NCBI GenBank assembly: GCA_013042765.1
Contig: JABDPP010000056.1
Location: 1 to 11,446, forward strand
DNA from: Litoreibacter sp.
Lineage (GTDB): Bacteria > Pseudomonadota > Alphaproteobacteria > Rhodobacterales > Rhodobacteraceae
DNA length: 11,446 nucleotides
Direction: 5' to 3'
The position numbers and the translations under genes were made by a program. The notes under the pieces were generated by a model. It was not told the origin of the DNA. It worked only from the letters and a program-made list of their open reading frames with translations, and ran no database searches. Positions 5,311 to 11,446 of this stretch are shown here, one piece after another; the stretch's first letter is position 1; each line of letters opens with the position of its first letter.

Positions 5311-7200
5311 CTACTCCGCCGCGATCGCCTCTTCGGCATCCAGAACCCTGCGCATCCGGTGGCGCTCGGTCTGCGCCGCGCGGATGATCTCGGGGGCGTT
5401 GAACACTTCTGCCGTTCCCATCTGCCGCGCGGTCCATGCGAAACGTGTCAGGCGTAGCCCGCTCAGGGCCGAGAGCGGCACCGCCAAGGCAAGGCTGAGC
5501 GCGATAGGGATCAGCCAGAGGGTTACCAGACCCTGCGCCATACCCGCCACCAGCCCCGCACCAATCACCGTTTCAAGCGCGTGGAACCGCATCAGCGTCC
5601 CAAGACCGTATTTACCGGCCCTGCGGGGCTGCGGTGCCCAGATCTCGCGCTTGCCGATCAGGCTGCGGCCGACCGCGATGCTCTGCTGAACCATCAGAAT
5701 CGGCGCATACGCGACCGAGGCCACGATCTCGGTCAGGAACGACAGCAGGAACTGCCCCGCCCCGCCCAGATCACGCAACCGGTGCCCCGCGCGGCCAAGT
5801 GCTGTCGCGCTCAGAACTTTCGGGGCCAGAAGCATCCCGTACATGAACAGCAGGATCATGAAATTGGAGACATGGGGCAATTCGGGCCAGGACACCTGCG
5901 GATTGACACCGGAGAAATAGCGGATCACGTTGCTCTCCTGACCTGCGCCGATCAAGGCCCATGCGGTCAACAGGACGAACCACGCCGGCGACAGCAGGTA
6001 GCTCATGGCCCCGTGAAACAGGTGAAACCGCGTAATCGGGTGAAAGCCTTTCGAGCCGAGAATATTCAGGTGCTGAAGATTGCCCTGACACCAGCGCCGG
6101 TCGCGGCGCACGTAGTCGATCAGCGTCGCCGGTGTTTCCTCGTAACTGCCCTCGATCCGCGGCAGGAAGCGCACCGCCCAGCCGGCGCGCCGAAGCAAGC
6201 CGGCCTCGACGAAATCATGGCTCAGGATCAACATGTCCTTGGAGCGCAGCGTATTGAGCCGTGGCAGGCCCGCGCAGGAGGCAAAGGCCGCCGTGCGGAT
6301 GATCGCGTTATGACCCCAGTAATTGCCCTCGCGGTCGGCCCAGCGCGCCAACCCTTCGGCCAAGGGCGTGCCGTAGATCGTGCTGGAGAACTGCTGGATC
6401 CGCCCGAACAGCGTCTCGGCCCCGAAAAGCCGCGGGAAGGACTGGATCAGCCCCGCCGAGGGATCGGCGGCAAGCTCGTCACTCAGCGCGAGGATCGCTG
6501 ATCCGCTCATCAGGCTGTCGGCATCGAGCACCAGCATGGCGTCATAACCACCGCCCCAGCGTTCGACCCAATTGGCAAGATTTCCCACCTTGCGGTCGGT
6601 ATTGTCAGGCCGCCGGCGGTAATGCAGTCGAATGCGCTCGGGCAGCCGCGCGCGCAGGCTGGCATAGGCGCGCAACTCCTCTGCAGCAATCGCCTCGTCG
6701 CGTGTGTCCGAAAGGATGAACAGGGTGAACGCGTGCGGCTGTTCGCGCCGATCGAGGTCTTCGAGCATCGCACAGGCATTGCCGAACACATCGGCAGGCG
6801 CTTCGTTGTAGACCGGTACAAGCAGCGCCACGGAAATCGGCGAAGACACTGTGGAGTCTGTCCTCGCAGGCTTGCGCACAAGGTTTACGACACCCACCAT
6901 CACGGTGCTGACAGACAGCGAAATCCAGAAGAACGTCACCGCGACAAGACCAATCAGGAGCCCCTCGAAAAGGGTCAGCCCGTCCATGGCAAACCAATCT
7001 GTGAACGCCGCAATCAGGCCAAGCGTGGTCAGAACCGCCGGCAGGAAGGTCGCCCAGCGCCAGCCCGGTGTCTCGACGTTGGCGGCCAGCGAAGGAGCCT
7101 GCGCATCACGATACGCCACGCGAAAATCCTGGATCGGGCGGGCCAGTAGGCTTTCCGGCGGCATCATCGGTTCAGCCTTTATGAGCCCCAGCCGCCTCAT
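5311..7200 (-). CDS. opgH: Glucans biosynthesis glucosyltransferase OpgH
   Basis: This 629-residue inner-membrane family 2 glycosyltransferase polymerises UDP-glucose into the linear backbone of osmoregulated periplasmic glucans and passes it through the membrane. Two membrane helices (about 50-68 and 76-107) precede the catalytic domain. That domain holds PVYNEAP (129-135), SDTRDE (164-169), LDADS (225-229), the base in LSHDF (326-330) and the R-R-D-R-R-W-C-Q-G-N motif (365-374). Several further helices follow (from about 395). It is much shorter than the 847-residue Escherichia coli enzyme and lacks the long N- and C-terminal cytoplasmic parts. I chose the ATG at 7200 because it forms an ATGA overlap with opgG and has GGTGG upstream; a GTG at 7209 would add only three residues. 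It is the last gene of the opg unit. Confidence 0.95.
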   Translation of the reverse strand: MRRLGLIKAEPMMPPESLLARPIQDFRVAYRDAQAPSLAANVETPGWRWATFLPAVLTTLGLIAAFTDWFAMDGLTLFEGLLIGLVAVTFFWISLSVSTVMVGVVNLVRKPARTDSTVSSPISVALLVPVYNEAPADVFGNACAMLEDLDRREQPHAFTLFILSDTRDEAIAAEELRAYASLRARLPERIRLHYRRRPDNTDRKVGNLANWVERWGGGYDAMLVLDADSLMSGSAILALSDELAADPSAGLIQSFPRLFGAETLFGRIQQFSSTIYGTPLAEGLARWADREGNYWGHNAIIRTAAFASCAGLPRLNTLRSKDMLILSHDFVEAGLLRRAGWAVRFLPRIEGSYEETPATLIDYVRRDRRWCQGNLQHLNILGSKGFHPITRFHLFHGAMSYLLSPAWFVLLTAWALIGAGQESNVIRYFSGVNPQVSWPELPHVSNFMILLFMYGMLLAPKVLSATALGRAGHRLRDLGGAGQFLLSFLTEIVASVAYAPILMVQQSIAVGRSLIGKREIWAPQPRRAGKYGLGTLMRFHALETVIGAGLVAGMAQGLVTLWLIPIALSLALAVPLSALSGLRLTRFAWTARQMGTAEVFNAPEIIRAAQTERHRMRRVLDAEEAIAAE

Positions 7201-8720
7201 GCCGTCCACCGGTAAAGCCAGACTTCCGTCAGCGAACGACCGTCCCGTGTCAGCTGCGCACGCATCTCGACCGCAGGTGCCTCGCCCGGATCGAAACTGA
7301 AGGCCAGCCGCACGCCGCCCGTGCCCGGATTGCGCTGCAGGATCGGTTTGGACACGGTGCCGCGGTTGACACTGACGAAACGGGTGATCCCCTCCAGATC
7401 CTCAGCGAAGGCGGGGTGATCGTCGAAATCGATCGTCACCACGTTCTTTTCTTGGTCGAACCCCTTGCCCATGCGGGTGTTGAGAACCCCGGCCACGTCA
7501 CGCGGGCGCGGCGGTTCACCGCCCCATGCCATCTCGTAGCTCATCTCATGGGCCGTGCCCGCGGGCAGAGGCTCTCGCGGGCGCCAATAGGCCACCATGT
7601 TGTCATAGATCTCCCGGTCCGACGGGATCTCCACCAGCGTCACGCTGCCTTTGCCCCAATTTTCCCCGGGCGTGATCCAGAGCGACGGACGCTTGTGGTA
7701 ATGCGCCTCCAGATCGGCAAAATCCTCGGCCCGCCGTGTCCGCTGCATCAGTCCGAACCCCCGCGGCCCTTCATCGACAAAACTGGAAACCTGCAGGCGT
7801 GCAGGATTGGCCAGCGGTCGCCAGAGCAGTTCCCCCGCGCCGTTCCAGATCAGGAGCCCGTCGCTGTCATGCACCGCAGGGCGGAAATCGTCAAAGCGAC
7901 TGCGGTTGGTCTCGTCAAACAGGAACATCGAAGTCAGGGGCGCAATGCCCACATGCCCCAGCTCCACCCGCGGAAACAGCGTCGCCGTCACCTGCATGCG
8001 CGTCGCAGCGCCCGGCGTGATCTCGAAATGATAGGCACCGGTCACCGAAGGGCTGTCGAGCAGCGCATGCACACGCATGGTCTTGTCGCCGGGTTCCGGC
8101 GCCTCCATCCAGAAATGGGTGAAATCGGGGAATTCCTCGCCGTCAGCCTCGCCGGTACTCAGGGTCAGACCGCGCGCCGAGAGGCCGTAACTCTGGCCGG
8201 TGCCGATGGCGCGAAAATAGCTCGCGCCCTGAAACACGGCGAACTCCTCGAAAATCCCGGCTTTGCGCAGCTCGGAGCGCAACCGGAACCCCGAATAGCC
8301 CATCGTGTCATCCACCGGCAGGTCGGGAAACTTGTCCGTCTTGTCGAAGAGACTCAGATCGAACCCCAGGACGCGAGCCCGCCCGCCCTCAACGATGCTG
8401 ATCTCCACCGGCCGGGGAAAATACAGCCCGGGATGGAAAAAATCGACCTGAAAGGGACGCGCCTCTCCCGTCCAGAGCCCCTTCTGGGAGTTGAACCAGA
8501 TCGACTTGTACTGATCATAACTCAGATCGCGCCATGACTGCGGGACCTGCGGCATCGGGCTGTAGGGGGATTTCGCGCGCCGCGCGGCCTCTGCCCTGAG
8601 CCAATCCTTCGAAAACGGCCGGTCTTCCCCTTTGAACATGGGCATCGCATACGCCCCCTGTCCGGCCATCGCGGCGGCAGCCGACAGAAGCGTCAGGAAG
8701 CTGCGGCGCGAGAGGCTCAT
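7197..8720 (-). CDS. opgG: Glucan biosynthesis protein OpgG (Tat-exported)
   Basis: This 507-residue periplasmic protein of the OpgG/OpgD (MdoG) family is needed for OPG synthesis and probably acts on the nascent beta-glucan chain. The N-terminus MSLSRRSFLTLL is a textbook Tat signal (SRRSFL, residues 4-9) with cleavage after AYA (about 25). The mature protein carries family segments such as YDQYKSIWF (64-72), the VDFFHPG stretch, YFRAIGTGQSYGLSARGL and GENWGKGSVTLVEIP, and spans the full expected length. The ATG at 8720 overlaps the opgC stop (ATGA) and gives the Tat signal directly; the frame stays open 17 codons further upstream, into opgC. Tat export is typical of the OpgD paralogue in Escherichia coli, so the assignment to G rather than D rests on its pairing with opgH. 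Confidence 0.94.
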   Translation of the reverse strand: MSLSRRSFLTLLSAAAAMAGQGAYAMPMFKGEDRPFSKDWLRAEAARRAKSPYSPMPQVPQSWRDLSYDQYKSIWFNSQKGLWTGEARPFQVDFFHPGLYFPRPVEISIVEGGRARVLGFDLSLFDKTDKFPDLPVDDTMGYSGFRLRSELRKAGIFEEFAVFQGASYFRAIGTGQSYGLSARGLTLSTGEADGEEFPDFTHFWMEAPEPGDKTMRVHALLDSPSVTGAYHFEITPGAATRMQVTATLFPRVELGHVGIAPLTSMFLFDETNRSRFDDFRPAVHDSDGLLIWNGAGELLWRPLANPARLQVSSFVDEGPRGFGLMQRTRRAEDFADLEAHYHKRPSLWITPGENWGKGSVTLVEIPSDREIYDNMVAYWRPREPLPAGTAHEMSYEMAWGGEPPRPRDVAGVLNTRMGKGFDQEKNVVTIDFDDHPAFAEDLEGITRFVSVNRGTVSKPILQRNPGTGGVRLAFSFDPGEAPAVEMRAQLTRDGRSLTEVWLYRWTA

Positions 8721-9985
8721 GCCGCCCCGGGCCCGGATTTGTGCACCCGCCAAGGGTGGGTCTTGATCCATGCCACGAAATAGGCGACCGCGATCAACGC
8801 CGCGATGCCGACGAAGTTGACCAGCGAGGTCTTGAGCGTCGAGCGGCCGATCTGATCAAGCGTGAACCCCGCGATCCGCGCAAACACCATCGAGAACACG
8901 AACACCGCCAGCGACTGCTGACCGACCTTCATAACCACGGTCACGATCCGGTCCCAGACCCGCGCGCCAAGGCCGGCACCCGAGGCGATCAGACGGTGCC
9001 CGCCCTGCCCGGCCACGACCCAAGCCAGATAGGCCAGCGCCAGAAAATGCACGTAACGCAAGATCCCGAAATCGGACTTGTTAATCCAGCCTTTGTTTTC
9101 GATCCGCCATTCCAGTGCCCAGCGGAAACCAAACTCTCGAATGCCGATATTGGACAGCGGAATATTGGCCATAACGATCACTGCGGCGAACGCGATCAGC
9201 CAACCTGCGACCGGCGGCGCGGGGATCCAGCCGCGCATGAAGGCAAAACCGGTAAAGAAGATCAGCTGCCAGCCGAACGGGTTGAAAAACCACTCCCGCG
9301 CCGACCACGGCTCGGCTGGGAAGTTCAGCGCCATGTGCTCCACGCCAAGCCCGGCCAGTAGCCGGCTCTGGGCGAAAAGCCAGATTGTGGCGATCACCGC
9401 GAATGTCAGGGGAATGCTGATCCGGCTCAGCGCCATGACCAACGGCATCATCACTAAGATCGCCAGATACATCGGCAGGATGTCGAAATAATTCGGCACA
9501 TAGGTGAGCGTGAACAGCCCGATCATGTTCTGCCCCGCATCCTTAAAGAACGGCACGAGATTGAGGGAATTGGTGTAATTCTTGTCAAACAACCCCGTAG
9601 AATCCCAGAAGGACAGCATCATCGCGATCGTGAAAAACATCGCGATATGAGCCCAGTAAACCTGCCAGACCCGGTAGCACACACGCGCCGTGCCGAGCGT
9701 CCATCCGGCGCGGTCGAAGGTCCGCCCGAACGCAATGGCTGACGCCATTCCCGAACAGAATACGAAAATCTCGGTCGCGTCCGAAAAGCCCCAGCGCGCC
9801 GGGATCCAGCTGGTGAAGAAATTTCCCGGCGTATGGGCAAAAAGGATGATGAACATCGCGATGCCCCGATAGAAATCGAGCCGCGGATCTCGTTTGCTCG
9901 CCGGAATCGCCGCAGATGCCTTGGAAGCGGAGGAGCCGGAATTGGTCAGGTCACTGTCCCCCGGAGAGATCGTGGTCATCGTCAT
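8717..9985 (-). CDS. opgC: OpgC family glucan acyltransferase (membrane)
   Basis: This 422-residue multi-pass membrane protein has about ten hydrophobic segments and belongs to the OpgC family. In Rhodobacter sphaeroides the family member adds succinyl groups to periplasmic glucans, making them anionic. The start of the membrane domain shows DPRLDFYRGIAMF (33-45), then LFAHTPGNF (48-56) with a conserved His, and SDATEIFVFCSGM (68-80). These are typical of this family and distantly like acyltransferase-3 proteins. The first 32 residues are polar and Ser/Ala-rich. The ATG at 9985 follows GAAGGTG at about 11 bases; a second ATG at 9979 is further from it. It begins 15 bases after the TTC38-like gene and overlaps opgG by 4 bases. 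The acyl group used here is inferred, not seen. Confidence 0.9.
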   Translation of the reverse strand: MTMTTISPGDSDLTNSGSSASKASAAIPASKRDPRLDFYRGIAMFIILFAHTPGNFFTSWIPARWGFSDATEIFVFCSGMASAIAFGRTFDRAGWTLGTARVCYRVWQVYWAHIAMFFTIAMMLSFWDSTGLFDKNYTNSLNLVPFFKDAGQNMIGLFTLTYVPNYFDILPMYLAILVMMPLVMALSRISIPLTFAVIATIWLFAQSRLLAGLGVEHMALNFPAEPWSAREWFFNPFGWQLIFFTGFAFMRGWIPAPPVAGWLIAFAAVIVMANIPLSNIGIREFGFRWALEWRIENKGWINKSDFGILRYVHFLALAYLAWVVAGQGGHRLIASGAGLGARVWDRIVTVVMKVGQQSLAVFVFSMVFARIAGFTLDQIGRSTLKTSLVNFVGIAALIAVAYFVAWIKTHPWRVHKSGPGAA

Positions 9986-10000
9986 CTTATTTCAGCACCT

Positions 10001-11374
10001 TCATTCGGCGGCAAGGTGATCGTTTCGCGCCGCCGTGGCCTGTGCGTTGGCGATCATCTCGAAGCGCGCTGCGCAATAGCCATCCTCGCGACCACCCCGC
10101 CGGGCCATCCGGTCGCGCAGGATCAGTTCCGCCTCGCTCAGAAGCCCCGCGCGGATGCCGCTGTCGATGGTCAGGCGCTCGAACACATCCCGCTGGGCAT
10201 GGCTGCCGCCGATCCGCTGCATCGAGTGGCGGGCATGGGCGAGGTTGAGAAACGCGGTCTTGTAATCGCCGTCCCCGAACGCCTCGAGCCCCGCGGCCGC
10301 ACTCAGTCCCGGGCGGGCCATACGGCCGTCCATTTCGTTGCTGCCGCGCTGCGCATCGCGGTAGATCCGGTCCATCAGCGTCTTTACGGCCGCGTCGCGG
10401 CCCCCGCCGATCAGGCCCAACAGGTAGTGCAGATCGGCAAAGATCAGGCAGCCGTCCTCGGTGCGGTTGGCGGAAATTTCGGCCAGCTCTTCCCAGCGTG
10501 GGCCCACATCGACGCCGTCCAGCTCAAGGCGGGACAGAAGCGAGGTCGCGTTCGAGATATCGCGGTAATCGTCGGTCTTGTCCTGCCGGATCTCGTGATC
10601 ATAAAGCGCCAGCACGTCCCGATGCTGACCAAGGTCGAGATGCATCAGCGCCTTGTGCCACCACACGTGATAGCGGAAATTGTTGCAATGCGCCCAGGCG
10701 CCCTCGCGCCCTTCCAGCCAGTCGAGGCCGCCGGCGGCGTCTCCGGTCATGTCATAGACATGGGCCACAGCATGCAGCCCCCAGGCATCGTCAGGTCTCA
10801 GGGCAAGCCCCTGCCGGCCGACAAACCGCGCATGGGCAAAATCGCCATTCTCCTCCAGCGCAAAGGCATGGCATCCCATCAGGTAGCCCAGACCCGCATG
10901 ATCAGGCGCATAGGCAGGCATCACCGCTTCGACCGAACGCAGCATGCCCGCGCCGTCGCCCAGCACGAACCGGATCGCATGGCTCAGCTTCATCGCCAGC
11001 GTATCGGCGGGATTGGCCGTCAGAACCTCTTCAAGCCTCGCAATGGCCGCACTCGGTTGTCCGCCCAGCCACGCGCCCAGTGCATCGATGAAACCGCGTT
11101 CACGATCTGAAACCGGGCAGCGCTGTGCGGCGCTCTTGGCGGCCAGATGGCCTTCCCGTGCGGTCTCCACCAGTTCGCGCCGACCCAAAAGCAGGTAGAA
11201 CAGCCCCTTGACCGCATGGCCCAATGCAAAATCAGGTTCCGCCGCCAGCGTTCGGGCCAGGTGCTCCGGCGTGACCGCCGCATGCGCCATAAAGGCCTCC
11301 AGCGTTGCGTTCCAGTCCTCCAATGTCGTGAGCTTTTGCAGTGAAGTGGTCTGGCCGTAAATATCGCGGAGCAT
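10001..11374 (-). CDS. TTC38-like tetratricopeptide repeat protein
   Basis: This 457-residue, probably cytoplasmic, all-helical protein resembles tetratricopeptide repeat protein 38 (TTC38) and its bacterial relatives, which are of unknown biochemical function. The most telling region is about residues 190-260: LRPDDAWGLHAVAHVYDM, then W-A-H-C-N-N-F-R-Y-H-V-W-W-H-K-A-L (227-243), then a L-D-L-G-Q...V-L-A-L-Y-D repeat. The N-terminal part (DIYGQTTSLQ, then AEPDFALGHAVKG at 45-57) also fits the family. No signal peptide or membrane helix is seen. The ATG at 11374 has only a weak ribosome binding site, and the frame upstream stays open to the window edge with no other in-frame ATG, so a start beyond the window cannot be excluded. 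It ends 15 bases before opgC and is probably the first gene of that transcription unit. Confidence 0.87.
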   Translation of the reverse strand: MLRDIYGQTTSLQKLTTLEDWNATLEAFMAHAAVTPEHLARTLAAEPDFALGHAVKGLFYLLLGRRELVETAREGHLAAKSAAQRCPVSDRERGFIDALGAWLGGQPSAAIARLEEVLTANPADTLAMKLSHAIRFVLGDGAGMLRSVEAVMPAYAPDHAGLGYLMGCHAFALEENGDFAHARFVGRQGLALRPDDAWGLHAVAHVYDMTGDAAGGLDWLEGREGAWAHCNNFRYHVWWHKALMHLDLGQHRDVLALYDHEIRQDKTDDYRDISNATSLLSRLELDGVDVGPRWEELAEISANRTEDGCLIFADLHYLLGLIGGGRDAAVKTLMDRIYRDAQRGSNEMDGRMARPGLSAAAGLEAFGDGDYKTAFLNLAHARHSMQRIGGSHAQRDVFERLTIDSGIRAGLLSEAELILRDRMARRGGREDGYCAARFEMIANAQATAARNDHLAAE

Positions 11375-11446
11375 GGCAAAATCCGATTCTGTTAAGGCAG
11401 CGCTTGTGCCGCCTCTACAGGCATACCGATCTGTTCTGACCGGTAA
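11375..11446. other. Leader region of the TTC38-opg unit, to window edge
   Basis: These 72 bases lie upstream of the minus-strand unit. I find no convincing -35/-10 pair on the minus strand. A GANTC site (GATTC) lies at 11384-11388. The palindrome ACCGGT near the edge is the only symmetric element. The true promoter may be outside the window. Confidence 0.35.

Noticed and set aside
5581..6501. 306-codon plus-strand open frame opposite opgH
   Set aside because: Arg/Gln/His/Pro-rich composition without any recognisable domain; antisense shadow of opgH.
7201..7209. GTG start for opgH at 7209
   Set aside because: It would add only three residues and lose the ATGA coupling seen at 7200.
7416..8537. 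373-codon plus-strand open frame opposite opgG
   Set aside because: Same shadow pattern; opgG is unambiguous on the other strand.
8727..8736. Perfect 10-bp palindrome CCGGGCCCGG before opgG
   Set aside because: It lies inside the opgC coding end, has no loop, and is expected often by chance in GC-rich sequence.
1040..9806. Frequent GGATCC hexamers across the window (about eleven by eye)
   Set aside because: Most fall in coding sequence as Gly/Asp-Pro or Arg-Ile-type codon combinations; no spacing pattern or link to a feature was seen.
9833..11110. 425-codon plus-strand open frame opposite opgC and the TTC38-like gene
   Set aside because: It crosses a gene boundary on the other strand and has no family features; shadow of GC-rich coding.
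1..11446. Mobile elements, CRISPR arrays, tRNA or rRNA genes
   Set aside because: No transposase, terminal inverted repeats, spaced direct repeats, cloverleaf-like segments or ribosomal RNA sequence were recognised.

Overview
The window looks like a stretch of chromosome from an alphaproteobacterium of the Rhodobacterales (roseobacter/rhodobacter type). The evidence is high GC with strong third-position bias, tightly packed genes joined by ATGA overlaps, a LysM protein of the kind seen in that order, and an osmoregulated periplasmic glucan (OPG) locus that includes an OpgC-type acyltransferase. There are no RNA genes, insertion sequences, CRISPR arrays or phage genes. No gene has obvious foreign base composition. 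The placement is an inference from protein character; no search was run.

Left part (1-2218). The first codons of a minus-strand gene run off the left edge; it may encode an ABC exporter. Upstream of it on the same strand is a membrane-anchored protein with two Ig-like modules and a C-terminal LysM domain. Facing away from that is a LOG-family (TIGR00730) nucleoside-monophosphate phosphoribohydrolase gene. The 103-bp divergent spacer holds candidate promoters for both directions and a perfect 6-bp inverted repeat (GTTTGC-N5-GCAAAC).

Middle part (2366-5296, plus strand). Five genes lie in a tight row, with junctions of +7, -4, +1 and -4 bases. They encode a small Cys/His-rich exported protein, a second Cys-containing exported protein, a Sco-type copper/thiol protein, an N-terminally anchored or Tat-like rhodanese, and an LpqC/PHB-depolymerase-like alpha/beta hydrolase with a possible lipobox. 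The first three each carry a CxxxC motif, which suggests a periplasmic copper- or thiol-handling module. The first two are families I cannot name. This is the part most worth following up.

Right part (5311-11374, minus strand). A single transcription unit appears to read TTC38-like tetratricopeptide protein, then opgC, opgG and opgH. The last two junctions are 4-bp ATGA overlaps. OpgH makes and exports the beta-glucan backbone, OpgG acts on it in the periplasm, and OpgC is expected to add acyl (succinyl) groups. The gene order C-G-H, the absence of opgI and the TTC38-like leader gene are distinctive. The OPG unit and the middle operon converge with only 14 bases between their stop codons.
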